Below are positions 18,509 to 27,253 of a stretch of DNA of 64,000 nt, one piece after another. Position numbers and translations under genes: made by a program. Every line of letters starts with the position of its first letter. Position 1 is the first letter of the stretch. The notes beneath the pieces were generated by a model. It had not been told where the DNA came from, searched no databases, and was given only the letters and a program-made list of their open reading frames with translations. The DNA comes from an uncultured Maribacter sp. (lineage in GTDB: Bacteria; Bacteroidota; Bacteroidia; Flavobacteriales; Flavobacteriaceae): positions 248,001 through 312,000 of the forward strand of contig CANNFY010000002.1 of NCBI GenBank assembly GCA_947504045.1. Direction: 5' to 3'.

Positions 18509-19414
18509 TTAGGTATGCAAACTTAGACTTGAATGTATTATTTTTTTTAAAATTTCTGGAGAACTACCAGGCCCTATTGTTAACAGTTTAGAACCTGTTA
18601 TAGGAATTCCTCTAAAAGGTCTTACAGATATATTACCATCTGGAGTTCTTTCAAAATAGGTGTAGTTTTCATCACCTGTAACTTTAGTACATCCTTTTAC
18701 ACGCAATATGTTTAAAGGCAATTGTTTACAAATTTCATAAATACATGCTATGCTTGGCACTATAGGCAAATCAACAGAGCAAGATGACCAATGCGTTTTT
18801 TGATGTTTTATTTTTTTTGCTGTGCTAGTTGTTGGTAAAAGTTCTGGTAAAAGTGACACATCTAACTCATTTAATGTCAAAATTTTAGCTAAAGGATTAA
18901 GCTTTTTTAACTCTTTAATAACTTCGGCTTGTCTGCTTTTAGTGGTGTTATTCAAATGGGTTAAAACCAATAAAGAAGAAACTTGAATTTGATTAGATTC
19001 TAACTCGTTATGCTCTCCTCGTTTCTGCCAATTTTTAACATCTACTACAGAAATTTGAATGGGAGGTAAATACCTATCATTAAGTCCTACCCCCATAAAC
19101 TCCATTAAAGAGCAGGCATCAGAAGTACCGTTAGCTTCAATTAGCGTTATACCTTTTTCTCTTTCTGGTATTCTGTTTATTATGTTTCTAAGTTCTACAA
19201 TACCACTACAACATATACAGCTACCTGTTAATGCTTTAATATTATTATTTTGTAATTGTGCTACAAACTGTTGGGCATCTATATACGCATTCTCATAATC
19301 ATTAATAACTAAAAATGGTTGCCATCCGCTATTGGTAAAACGTTGTATTAAATGTTTTATGAGCGTAGTTTTTCCTGCACCAAGAAAACCAACTACAGTA
19401 ATAAGAGCTTCCAT
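18509..19414 (-). CDS. COG0523/CobW-family GTPase, probable zinc metallochaperone
   Basis: Walker A GFLGAGKTT (9-17) and the diagnostic CxCC motif (Cys66, Cys68, Cys69 in TGSCICC) mark the COG0523 family. The C-terminal CobW domain reads LNILRVKGCTKV to YTYFERTPDG. The usual NKxD guanine motif is not seen; its expected place (about 150) reads LTHLN. COG0523 proteins deliver zinc or cobalt to client enzymes; the nearby FolE (33 bp upstream) and Zur-type regulator point to zinc. It is the third gene of the MerC-FolE-COG0523 operon. Confidence 0.88.
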   Translation of the reverse strand: MEALITVVGFLGAGKTTLIKHLIQRFTNSGWQPFLVINDYENAYIDAQQFVAQLQNNNIKALTGSCICCSGIVELRNIINRIPEREKGITLIEANGTSDACSLMEFMGVGLNDRYLPPIQISVVDVKNWQKRGEHNELESNQIQVSSLLVLTHLNNTTKSRQAEVIKELKKLNPLAKILTLNELDVSLLPELLPTTSTAKKIKHQKTHWSSCSVDLPIVPSIACIYEICKQLPLNILRVKGCTKVTGDENYTYFERTPDGNISVRPFRGIPITGSKLLTIGPGSSPEILKKIIHSSLSLHT

Positions 19415-19447
19415 GTAATTTTTTTAAAGTCTTATTATAAAATACTC

Positions 19448-20113
19448 CTATAAATTTTGTTTTGCTATAATTTGTAGAAACTCGTTACGTTTAGTTTCAT
19501 TTTCAAAACATCCACCATATTCTAAAGTGGTAGTAAAACTATCTTTGTCTTTAATTCCCCTAGAAGATACACATAGATGTTTTGCAGTAATCATTACAAT
19601 AACATCTTTAGTATTTAAAACTTCTTGAAGGTCCTTTAATATTTGTAAGGACAATCTTTCTTGCACCTGTGGGCGATGTGAGTAATAATCAACTAATCGG
19701 TTAATTTTAGATAAACCAATAACTTTATCTTTTGGGATATATGCAATATGAGCGTGGCCAGTTATTGGTAAAAAATGATGCTCACAAGAAGAATCTATGG
19801 TTATATTTTGTTCAACTAACATTTTTTTGTATCCATACTTATTTTCAAAAACAGAAAGTTTAGGCTTGTTTTTAGGGTTTAGACCATAAAACAATTCTTT
19901 TACATACATTTTGGCAAAACGGTATGGCGTACCAGACAAACTATCATCAGTTAAATCTAAACCTAATTCTTCCATTATTTTGCCAAAATAATGCTGTATG
20001 TTCTCTATTTTTTCATCATCTGTTTTAGTAAAAGCATCTGCACGTAAAGGTGTTTTTATGCTTACAGAAAAATGATTATCTCCTTCAATCTCAATTTGTT
20101 CTTTATCCTTCAT
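19448..20113 (-). CDS. folE: GTP cyclohydrolase I (GCYH-IA)
   Basis: Converts GTP to dihydroneopterin triphosphate, the first step to folate or pterins, in the cytoplasm. Zinc ligands are in place: Cys110 and His113 in SSCEHHFLP, and Cys181 in AKHLCVSSRG. Other FolE signatures include LSGTPYRFAKMY, VIGLSKINRLVDYYSHRPQVQERL and TTTLEYGGCF. At 221 residues it is full length. The start overlaps the end of the MerC-like gene by 11 bp. Its presence in a Zur-type operon beside a zinc chaperone suggests it is a zinc-starvation copy that receives zinc from the GTPase. Confidence 0.95.
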   Translation of the reverse strand: MKDKEQIEIEGDNHFSVSIKTPLRADAFTKTDDEKIENIQHYFGKIMEELGLDLTDDSLSGTPYRFAKMYVKELFYGLNPKNKPKLSVFENKYGYKKMLVEQNITIDSSCEHHFLPITGHAHIAYIPKDKVIGLSKINRLVDYYSHRPQVQERLSLQILKDLQEVLNTKDVIVMITAKHLCVSSRGIKDKDSFTTTLEYGGCFENETKRNEFLQIIAKQNL

Positions 20114-20507
20114 TTACACAACATTTATCGTTATTACAATTACAGTACTTTTTATTATACAAGTGTAGTATAACTAAGGAAATTGTAGGTATATATATTA
20201 GCACTTCTGGAAACGATAAAATCGCTAATTTTTCATTAAGAATAATACCTAATAACAAAATCCAGCTTATCCAAAACAATGGCTTTATCCAGTTAAGGTT
20301 TGTAGTACTTGTAGACCAATACACGGCTATAAAAGATATAGCTAGGAACATATAATCTAAAAATTTCCACCAAACTGGAGGTTCTCCACCACTACCAAAT
20401 ACCGAAGATTGTGCTATAAAAATAAAAGGCGTTGCAACACAATGTACAAGACAAAGTGTACTAGCTAAAGTTCCTACTAGGTCTGGTTTTCTTTTTAATA
20501 CTATCAT
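20103..20507 (-). CDS. MerC-like small membrane protein
   Basis: 134 residues with four hydrophobic segments (about 10-32, 47-65, 70-90, 95-115). The first contains Cys19-x-x-His22-Cys23 (LCLVHC), as in MerC mercury/metal transport proteins. The C-terminus is a Cys cluster (YCNCNNDKCC) suited to metal binding. It is the first gene of the operon controlled by the palindromic operators at 20522-20571. In this context a zinc-uptake or metal-relay role is more likely than mercury resistance. The name MerC is by motif only. Confidence 0.75.
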   Translation of the reverse strand: MIVLKRKPDLVGTLASTLCLVHCVATPFIFIAQSSVFGSGGEPPVWWKFLDYMFLAISFIAVYWSTSTTNLNWIKPLFWISWILLLGIILNEKLAILSFPEVLIYIPTISLVILHLYNKKYCNCNNDKCCVNEG

Positions 20508-20521
20508 TTTTCTTTTTAATA

Positions 20522-20571
20522 CAACTGAGTTGCAAATATACTATTATTCACCATTATTGCAACTTAGTTGC
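20522..20571 (-). promoter_or_regulatory. Zur-type operators and promoter of the MerC-FolE-COG0523 operon
   Basis: Two palindromes, CAACTGAGTTG (20522-20532) and GCAACTTAGTTGC (20559-20571), lie 38 bp apart centre to centre. A partial third, CAACTTAGCTT, is at 20593-20603. Read on the minus strand, TTG (20560-20562) is followed after exactly 19 bases by TATATTTG (20533-20540), matching the Bacteroidota TTG-N19-TAnnTTTG promoter. One operator covers the -33 element and the other adjoins the start point, as expected for repression. The Fur-family gene is read in the opposite direction from the same gap. Confidence 0.75.
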
Positions 20572-20651
20572 TTTTATTAAATACGATTATTCCAACTTAG
20601 CTTTAAATTGTATTTTTGTAAGTACAACAAGCTTATATTACAATTGCACTA

Positions 20652-21032
20652 ATGGGTATTTTAAGAAAAACAAAGTCGGTAGAAACTCTCCTTTACGAGT
20701 TTGATAAAAGTTTAAGTGCTATTTCTGTAATATCTTTAGTAGAGCGTTTAGATTCTGAAATGAATAAGACTACGGTGTATCGTATTTTAGATAAACTGGA
20801 AGATGATGGGGTTTTACATTCTTTTTTAGGTACAAATGGCCTTAAGTGGTATGCCAAATGTTCTGGTTGTTCCTCTAGCGTACACCATGACATACACCCG
20901 CATTTTGAATGTTTAAGTTGTGGAAAAGTAGAATGTTTATCTATAAACATACAAATACCAGAAATACCTAGTCATAAAATAGAAAATTCTCAAGTGCTTC
21001 TTCAAGGAAAATGTAAAAATTGTTATAGTTAG
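20652..21032 (+). CDS. Fur-family regulator, probably Zur
   Basis: 126 residues: winged-helix DNA-binding part (about 1-70, with NKTTVYRILDKLEDDGVLHSF) and metal/dimerisation part. Metal-site candidates are His78-His79-Asp80 and His82/His84 (VHHDIHPHF). Structural zinc Cys pairs are Cys87-x-x-Cys90 and Cys121-x-x-Cys124. It is divergent from the MerC-FolE-COG0523 operon across 144 bp carrying Fur-type palindromes. Zinc sensing is inferred from these partners; the protein family alone does not separate Zur from Fur or PerR. Confidence 0.85.
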   Translation: MGILRKTKSVETLLYEFDKSLSAISVISLVERLDSEMNKTTVYRILDKLEDDGVLHSFLGTNGLKWYAKCSGCSSSVHHDIHPHFECLSCGKVECLSINIQIPEIPSHKIENSQVLLQGKCKNCYS

Positions 21033-21054
21033 ATAAAGTACACCTCTACTCCTA

Positions 21055-21528
21055 CTAATATTCTGTTTTATCTTCTTTTTTTACCCATTCTTGAAAAGGT
21101 TTAATAGCAATTTCTGGAGATAATTGCTCAAAAGGAATACTACGCTTGTTGTACGGCAATGGAATTTCTTTGTAGATAAAAGCATCATCAAAACCAATAT
21201 TAGCAGCATCTTGTTGGTTACTACCATAATATACTTTATCTGGTCTTGCCCAATAAATTGCACCTAAACACATAGGGCATGGTTCGCAGGAGGTATAAAT
21301 AATACATCCTTCTAATTGAAAAGAATTTAAATTTTTACAAGCATCTCTAATAGCTGTAACTTCTGCATGCGCCGTAGGATCATTGGTAGAGGTTACTTTG
21401 TTATTACCACGACCAATAATTTTTCCATCTTTAACAATAACACACCCAAATGGTCCACCTTCGTTATTTTGCATTCCTTTTAAAGCCGCATTTACAGCTT
21501 CTTGCATAAACTTTTCTTCTTCTATCAC
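21055..21528 (-). CDS. Guanine deaminase-like nucleoside deaminase
   Basis: 157-residue cytidine-deaminase fold with the zinc and proton-shuttle motif THAEVTAI (His-Ala-Glu) and PCPMCLGAIYWA (Cys-x-x-Cys). The central NNEGGPFGCVIV and the C-terminal FQEWVKK agree with bacterial guanine deaminases of the small type (guanine to xanthine), rather than tRNA TadA. It converges with the Fur-type gene (22 bp between stops). It is a zinc enzyme beside a zinc regulon, but transcribed separately. Confidence 0.8.
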   Translation of the reverse strand: MIEEEKFMQEAVNAALKGMQNNEGGPFGCVIVKDGKIIGRGNNKVTSTNDPTAHAEVTAIRDACKNLNSFQLEGCIIYTSCEPCPMCLGAIYWARPDKVYYGSNQQDAANIGFDDAFIYKEIPLPYNKRSIPFEQLSPEIAIKPFQEWVKKEDKTEY

Positions 21529-21613
21529 AATCTATATTTATAACCATAAAATTATGCTTAAATATATGGTATGACAAATTAAATGTTCTAAGAAAATTTT
21601 TTTTTAAATAAAA

Positions 21614-21642
21614 GGGTTGGGTAAAACAGTTTCATAAACGTA
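21614..21642 (+). promoter_or_regulatory. Predicted FecI-type sigma promoter, copy A
   Basis: GGGTTGGGTAA, 14 further bases, then ACGTA. It matches 38176-38204 (upstream of the haloperoxidase gene) in total length and at both ends, and differs by one base in spacing from 34672-34699 (between fecI and fecR). It ends 55 bp before the cytochrome peroxidase start. Assignment to the FecI factor at 34149 is inference. Confidence 0.6.
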
Positions 21643-21697
21643 GATATACAAAGAGAATAAAATTCTCTAGGTAGTTTAATTAAATTTATTCTGATTT

Positions 21698-22894
21698 ATG
21701 AAAAAATATTTTATCCCTTTTTGTTTACTAGCTTCTATTATTATGTCTTGTAGTAAAGATGAATATATAGATGTTCTTACAGGTGATGAACAAGAAATTG
21801 CAAACCAAGAAACTAATGATGCAGACGATGTAACTTCAGAAAATTTAGAACTTAATGATGCAAATTTAATCTTGCCCTCTACTCCTTTTAACTATGCCAA
21901 CATTGCTATTCCAAACTTTTTTTTAGATAATGATGTGCAACAAGAAGATAATACGCCAAACAACAACCCAATTACCGATAATGGGGCTACACTAGGTAGA
22001 GTTTTATTTTATGATACAAAACTATCTTTAAACAATACTATTTCTTGTGCATCTTGCCATATACAAGAAAACGGCTTTTCAGACCCAAATGCTTTAAGTA
22101 CTGGGTTTGATGGGGAATTAACCTCTAGAAACTCTATGGGATTAGCAAATGCTAGATTCTATGAAAATGGACGGTTTTTCTGGGATGAAAGAGCTGCAAC
22201 TTTAGAAACACAAACCTTAATTCCTATACAAGATTTGGTAGAAATGGGAATGACATTAGAGGACCTAGAAATTAAATTAGCGCAAGAGGATTATTATTCT
22301 ACATTATTTACAAATGCTTTTGGTAATGCAACTGTTACAAGCGAAAGAATAGCTTTAGCGCTATCGCAATTTATACGTTCTATGGTTTCTTTTGAATCTA
22401 AGTTTGATGAAGGTTTAGCTCAAACCAATATAAACAACGACTTTCCAAATTTTACTGCATCAGAAAATAGAGGTAAAGATCTTTTTATGAGTAATCAAAC
22501 GCGTTGTTTTGATTGTCATGCTACTAATGTATTTGTGGGTGATGCTGCCAGAAATAATGGCTTAGATGCTACAATAACAGATCCTGGAGTAGGTGGAATT
22601 ACTGGTAATAATAACGATTTAGGAGAATTTAAAGTTCCATCATTAAGAAATATAGCATTAACAGCACCATATATGCACGATGGTAGATTTGCTACTTTGG
22701 CAGAAGTAATTGAGCATTACGATAATGGAGTACAAAATAACCCTAATCTAGACAATCGTTTAACACAAGGTAATAATGTTCGTCGTTTAAATTTATCTAA
22801 TGCAGATAAGCAAGCTTTAGTAGATTTTTTAAATACATTAACCGATGAAGCTTTTATTACTGATGAAAAATATTCTGATCCTTTTTTAGAATAA
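21698..22894 (+). CDS. Di-haem cytochrome c peroxidase (CcpA/MauG family) lipoprotein
   Basis: The lipoprotein signal ends IIMSC (Cys18). Two CxxCH haem sites lie at Cys117-His121 (CASCH) and Cys270-His274 (CFDCH). Family blocks include LGRVLFYDTKLS, FSDPNALSTGFDG, ENGRFFWDERA, VPSLRNIALTAPYMHDGRFATLAEVIEHY and a terminal LVDFLNTLTDE. It would reduce hydrogen peroxide in the periplasm. The N-terminal 80 residues are acidic and low complexity. It shares its promoter-like motif with the FecI/FecR/TonB-receptor/haloperoxidase cluster 13 kb away, which argues for a common stimulus. Confidence 0.92.
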   Translation: MKKYFIPFCLLASIIMSCSKDEYIDVLTGDEQEIANQETNDADDVTSENLELNDANLILPSTPFNYANIAIPNFFLDNDVQQEDNTPNNNPITDNGATLGRVLFYDTKLSLNNTISCASCHIQENGFSDPNALSTGFDGELTSRNSMGLANARFYENGRFFWDERAATLETQTLIPIQDLVEMGMTLEDLEIKLAQEDYYSTLFTNAFGNATVTSERIALALSQFIRSMVSFESKFDEGLAQTNINNDFPNFTASENRGKDLFMSNQTRCFDCHATNVFVGDAARNNGLDATITDPGVGGITGNNNDLGEFKVPSLRNIALTAPYMHDGRFATLAEVIEHYDNGVQNNPNLDNRLTQGNNVRRLNLSNADKQALVDFLNTLTDEAFITDEKYSDPFLE

Positions 22895-22914
22895 AATAGA
22901 ATCAGAATATTTTT
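22866..22914 (+). terminator. Terminator overlapping the cytochrome peroxidase stop
   Basis: AAAAATATTCTGAT (22866-22879) and ATCAGAATATTTTT (22901-22914) are perfect 14-bp arms with a 21-nt loop; the stop codon lies in the loop. A T-rich run follows. The stem is AT rich but long. Confidence 0.6.
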
Positions 22915-23048
22915 ATAAGTTCTAATTTTTTTTAATGAAAAATCATACAATCAAAAAGTAGGAAATTACATACAAATAATACACTTTTACAACATTTATT
23001 TTAGTATTTTAATTTACTATTCTTAATTTAAAGAATATAATTTTTTAA

Positions 23049-25109
23049 ATGAAAAAAAATAGTAATTCAATTAAGTGTTTATACCTTTATTTTTTTCTGA
23101 CATTACTTTGGTGTGCTAATCTTACCGCACAATCAGAAATAAAAACATACACTAAAATAGAGGAATTACGAGCTAGCAAAAATTTTAATACAAAAGACAC
23201 AACTTATATTAATTTAATTTTAAAGTTAGCAAAGGAAAAAATTAGAACCAACCCAGACACTACATTACTATTATTAAAACAAGCACATAAATTATGTCTT
23301 ACAACTAAGTATAAGGCAGGAGAAAGCATTGCCTTATCTACATACGGTTATTATTATTTTGAAAAAGGCGAAGTAGAAAAAGCTTATGAGTATAATATGA
23401 ATGCTCTAAAAGTTGCACAAAATAATGACTTAAAAAAAGAAAAATTAATTGCCCTAAATAATATGGGCTTAGACTTTTGGTTGCAAGGAGAAGAAGCTAA
23501 ATCTTTAACCAAATTTATGGAGGCTCTATCTGTTGCCAAAGAGTTAAACGATATTGATAGAATAATGAGCCTTAATGTTAATATTGCTAATTTATATAGC
23601 GAAAATGGGGATTATGAAACCTCGTTACAATTTCTTGAAATTGCTAAAGATTTAAGTACCAAAAATAGCAATCATAAGGTACTAGCATATACGTTAGTAA
23701 ATATGGCTAATGAGTATATTAAATTAAAAAAATACGATGAGGCAAATGAAATGATTAATACTGCTATTGAGTATTTTAAAAAGGAAGAAATTATAGATTG
23801 GTTATCTCATGCCTATGAAGTAAAAGGTTCTATTGCTTTAGATCAAAAAAAATATAAACAAGCTTTAAATTGGTATGCTAAGGCCGAAAAATTATGTGAC
23901 GAAATAAATTTTAAATACGGATATACCATTTTATATTATCAAACTGCAAATGCACACCTTGGTCTTGGTAATATTAACAAGGCAGAAACTTATGCCTTAA
24001 AAGGGTTAGCTATTTCAACAGAGTTAAAAATTGCAGGCACCATAAAAGATTCTAATGCCATTTTAGCCGAGGTTTATAATAAAAAAGGAGAGTATAAATT
24101 GGCTTATGAATACCTAAACACCTATAAAGACTTACAAGAAAAAAGTTCTACCGAAAAATTTAAAAAAGGATTAGGAATTTTAAGAAGTAAAATAAAATTT
24201 GAAGAGCAGAAAGAAAAATTAATACAAGAACAAAATAAAGCTATTGCAAGGCAAAAAAACTATGTATACTTTTTTATTGCTGCTCTTTTAATAGTTAGTT
24301 TATTTTTACTTCTAATTTATAGAACAAATAACCTTCAAAAAAAATACACTCAAAAATTACTTGAAAAACAAGAAATTTTATTAAAACATGAAAAAGAATT
24401 AAGCGATTCTAATGCTACAAAAGACCGATTATTTTCTATTGTAGCACATGATCTTAAAGGACCAATAAATTCTTTTCATGGACTTATGAAAATGTCTATG
24501 GACGAGTCTATTAGCAAACAAGATTATGACATGCTAATACCTAAAGCCTTAAAAAATATTCAAAACATTTCTGAAATGTTAAACAACCTTTTAGTTTGGG
24601 CAAAAACACAAATGGAAGGAATTGTTGTTAAACAAGTAAACTTAGATGTTAATAGTATTGCTTCAAAAACTATCTTATTACTAGAACCAATTGCTAAAAA
24701 GAAAGACATTAAAATAATAAACCAAATACCCAAAAACACCATTAGTTACAGCGATAAAAACCACCTAAATATTATAATTAGAAATTTAATTAGCAACGCA
24801 ATAAAATTTACAAAACTAGGAGGCGAAATAAATGTTAGCATTGTAAAAAAAGAACATAATTTACAATTAGAAGTTAAGGATAATGGTATTGGAATGGAGG
24901 AAGAAACGCTAAACTTACTTTTTAAGAAAAAACATATAAAATCTACCTTTGGTACAAATAAAGAAAAAGGAACTGGACTAGGCCTTTATATTTGCAAAGA
25001 AATGGTAGAAAGTAACGGAGGTGAAATCAGGGTTTCTAGCGAAAAAAATAAAGGTACTTCTATTTATTTTACGCTGCCTTTAGAAGAAAAAAATAATACC
25101 AAAGTTTAA
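23049..25109 (+). CDS. TPR-containing membrane sensor histidine kinase
   Basis: Signal peptide (cleavage after NLTAQ), then about 350 residues of tetratricopeptide repeats in the periplasm (typical ALNNMGLDFWLQGEEAKSL units). One transmembrane helix lies at about 403-423 and a coiled coil follows. The HisKA box reads LFSIVAHDLKGPINSF, with the phospho-acceptor His467. The ATPase domain holds NLISNAIKFT (N box), DNGIGM (G1) and GTGLGLYICKEMVE (G2). It has no receiver domain. The PAS-LuxR gene that converges with it (14 bp apart) is a candidate partner, although that protein lacks a receiver. Confidence 0.92.
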   Translation: MKKNSNSIKCLYLYFFLTLLWCANLTAQSEIKTYTKIEELRASKNFNTKDTTYINLILKLAKEKIRTNPDTTLLLLKQAHKLCLTTKYKAGESIALSTYGYYYFEKGEVEKAYEYNMNALKVAQNNDLKKEKLIALNNMGLDFWLQGEEAKSLTKFMEALSVAKELNDIDRIMSLNVNIANLYSENGDYETSLQFLEIAKDLSTKNSNHKVLAYTLVNMANEYIKLKKYDEANEMINTAIEYFKKEEIIDWLSHAYEVKGSIALDQKKYKQALNWYAKAEKLCDEINFKYGYTILYYQTANAHLGLGNINKAETYALKGLAISTELKIAGTIKDSNAILAEVYNKKGEYKLAYEYLNTYKDLQEKSSTEKFKKGLGILRSKIKFEEQKEKLIQEQNKAIARQKNYVYFFIAALLIVSLFLLLIYRTNNLQKKYTQKLLEKQEILLKHEKELSDSNATKDRLFSIVAHDLKGPINSFHGLMKMSMDESISKQDYDMLIPKALKNIQNISEMLNNLLVWAKTQMEGIVVKQVNLDVNSIASKTILLLEPIAKKKDIKIINQIPKNTISYSDKNHLNIIIRNLISNAIKFTKLGGEINVSIVKKEHNLQLEVKDNGIGMEEETLNLLFKKKHIKSTFGTNKEKGTGLGLYICKEMVESNGGEIRVSSEKNKGTSIYFTLPLEEKNNTKV

Positions 25110-25123
25110 AAGTTTAGTATGCG

Positions 25124-25864
25124 TTAATGTAAAATTCCGTTTTTCTTACAAAAATTAATTAGGTCTTCTTGCGAATGCGTTTTTGCTTTTTTTAGAATAT
25201 TTTTTCTGTGTGTTGTTACGGTATGTGGGCTTAAAAATAATTTTTTTGCAATAGTTTCTGAAGTATTATTGCTTTCAATTAATTTTATAATTTCTTTTTC
25301 TCTTTTTGTAAAATAGTTTTCATAGGCTTTATAAACCGATTTTTTAAATGCTTCAGAATCTAACTCATTTGCATGTACATCCCACTCTACTCTATCTGGT
25401 GTATCTAAAAAAGTAATATCGGTTAAAAGAGAAAAATTACTAACCATTCTACCTTTTTCATCTCTTTCAAAAACAGAGGATTGTCTTAAAAGCTTACAAT
25501 AAGTACCATCTTTTTTTAAAAACCTAAAATAAATAAATAAATGGGGTTCTTTATCTACAATTGGGGTATTAATAACGTGTTCTACAACACCTTTGGTTAT
25601 ATCTTTAACTATTTGTCTATCTTCTGGATGCGTGTATGCTACCAAATCTTCCGGACTAAATTCATTTAATTTATAGCCAGTTAGTTTAGTTAAGTTTTTT
25701 TCATAAACCATTCCTTTATGTGCCCAATGTGCAACATAAATACATTGTTTTTTATTAATCGGAAATTTTTCAAGAACAGAATAATCGTTAGAATTATAAG
25801 TATACTTATCTACAACATTGTGTATTTTTTGTCTAAATAATTTCATTTCCTCTCTAGAGCCCAT
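25124..25864 (-). CDS. PAS domain - LuxR-type HTH regulator
   Basis: 246 residues. The PAS_3-like fold (about 45-160) has ENLTKLTGYKLNEFSPEDLVAYTHPEDR and FRFLKKDGTYCKLLRQSSV. A C-terminal LuxR/GerE HTH (about 180-240) has FTKREKEIIKLIESNNTSETIAKKLFLSPHTVTTHRKNILKK. No receiver domain and no membrane segment, so it probably senses a cytoplasmic ligand or redox signal. The start follows the alpha/beta hydrolase stop codon almost immediately, so they form an operon. Met7 is an alternative start. Confidence 0.88.
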   Translation of the reverse strand: MGSREEMKLFRQKIHNVVDKYTYNSNDYSVLEKFPINKKQCIYVAHWAHKGMVYEKNLTKLTGYKLNEFSPEDLVAYTHPEDRQIVKDITKGVVEHVINTPIVDKEPHLFIYFRFLKKDGTYCKLLRQSSVFERDEKGRMVSNFSLLTDITFLDTPDRVEWDVHANELDSEAFKKSVYKAYENYFTKREKEIIKLIESNNTSETIAKKLFLSPHTVTTHRKNILKKAKTHSQEDLINFCKKNGILH

Positions 25865-25865
25865 A

Positions 25866-26666
25866 CTACAAAATATTGTTTAAGTACTGGTGTAATAATT
25901 GATTAAATACTACTGGATTTTCTATATGTGGACTATGACTACTATTTGATATTTCAATAATTTCATTCTTCCAAATAGTGCTGATATTTAGCTGATTAAG
26001 GTAATCTTTATTAACCAATACATCTTTTTCGCCATGAAAAATTGCTACTGGTACCTGTAACGCATTTAAAATTGCATATTCATCAGAAAACTCTCCATTT
26101 CCGATAGAGGTTGCTATTGCTGTTCTAAATTTTGAGTCTGTTTGTTTTATATTTTTTTCCAATATTTTTTTCCACTCTATACTTTCTTTTACCATTAAAT
26201 CTGCCATTTCTGAAATTTCAAAATCATTTAATTCTTCCTGAAATAAATACGACATTTTATCATTAGGTAAAAAAGCTTCTTCTAAGTTAATTGGCTTTTT
26301 TATAGGTGGAGTTCCAAAAACTAAACATCCTATACAATTATTTAAGTATGGTAAAGTTTCAATAGCTAAATGTCCCCCTAAAGAATGTCCTACTAAAACT
26401 ACACTTTCAAACTTCTGACAATTATCTGCCAAAATTTTAACTAAATTAGTAACGCTATAATCTTTAAGCTTAATAGATTGTCCATGACCAGGAAAATCAT
26501 AAGCTACCATTGAAAAAGCTTGTAATTCACTTGCTTCTAATTGTTTTTTCCAAACAATATTTGATGTAGAATTGCCGTGCAAAAAAATAATTGTAGTATT
26601 TTTTTTAGGAGTTTTAGTTGTAGGTTTTTTTTCTACCTTATATAGAGGAACAATTGGTGCAGGCAT
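25866..26666 (-). CDS. Alpha/beta-hydrolase
   Basis: Canonical fold: oxyanion FLHGNSTS (about 29-36), YDFPGHGQS, nucleophile elbow GHSLGG, FHGEKDVLVN with the likely catalytic Asp, and SSHSPHIENP with the catalytic His. 266 residues, cytoplasmic, no signal peptide. Substrate is unknown; carboxylesterase or a lactone/ester hydrolase are equally possible. It is co-transcribed with the PAS-LuxR regulator one base downstream, so its product or substrate may be the regulator's ligand (inference). Confidence 0.88.
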   Translation of the reverse strand: MPAPIVPLYKVEKKPTTKTPKKNTTIIFLHGNSTSNIVWKKQLEASELQAFSMVAYDFPGHGQSIKLKDYSVTNLVKILADNCQKFESVVLVGHSLGGHLAIETLPYLNNCIGCLVFGTPPIKKPINLEEAFLPNDKMSYLFQEELNDFEISEMADLMVKESIEWKKILEKNIKQTDSKFRTAIATSIGNGEFSDEYAILNALQVPVAIFHGEKDVLVNKDYLNQLNISTIWKNEIIEISNSSHSPHIENPVVFNQLLHQYLNNIL

Positions 26667-26765
26667 ATGTAATATTAAGTAAACACTATATGAATATCTT
26701 AAAAAATATCAAATTTACCAAATTACTATGAAACACCTTTTTATCTTTAATTTAAATTTAAAAAC

Positions 26766-27245
26766 ATGAAAAATATTTGTTTTTTATTCTTTAGCATAAC
26801 TACTATTTTAAATGCTTGTAGCACTAATAATGCTATAAAAATAAATGAAGAAGATACAAATACTAATATGGCTAGTGTAGTTAGTGTTACTGTTTCTGGA
26901 ACAGAAAACAACTACACTTTTAATGTAGGTATTTCTAGTCCAGATACAGGGTGTAACCAATATGCAGATTGGTGGGAAGTTGTTACCGAAGACGGTACAC
27001 TTTTGTATCGTAGAGTTTTGTTACATAGCCACGTAAACGAACAACCTTTTGTAAGGTCTGGAGGCTCCATAAATGTTACAAGTAATACTACCCTAATTAT
27101 AAGAGCGCATATGAATACTTCTGGTTATGGAGTAAATGCATACGTAGGCTCTGTATCTAATGGTTTTAAAGCAACTACATTAGAAAATAACTTTGCTTTA
27201 GAACTTGCTATGCAAGAACCTTTGCCAAGTGGTTGCAATTTTTAA
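26766..27245 (+). CDS. Small unrecognised lipoprotein
   Basis: 159 residues; the signal ends ILNAC (Cys18). The rest is beta-rich with a single compact domain (VSVTVSGTENNYTFNVGISSPDTGC to SVSNGF), containing GCNQYADWWEVV and a His-containing LLHSHVNEQPF. Cys at about 67 and 157 could form a disulphide. I do not recognise the family; the pattern is that of a small immunoglobulin-like extracellular domain. It is divergent from the hydrolase and converges with the amidase (8 bp apart). Confidence 0.75.
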   Translation: MKNICFLFFSITTILNACSTNNAIKINEEDTNTNMASVVSVTVSGTENNYTFNVGISSPDTGCNQYADWWEVVTEDGTLLYRRVLLHSHVNEQPFVRSGGSINVTSNTTLIIRAHMNTSGYGVNAYVGSVSNGFKATTLENNFALELAMQEPLPSGCNF

Positions 27246-27253
27246 AACAACTA

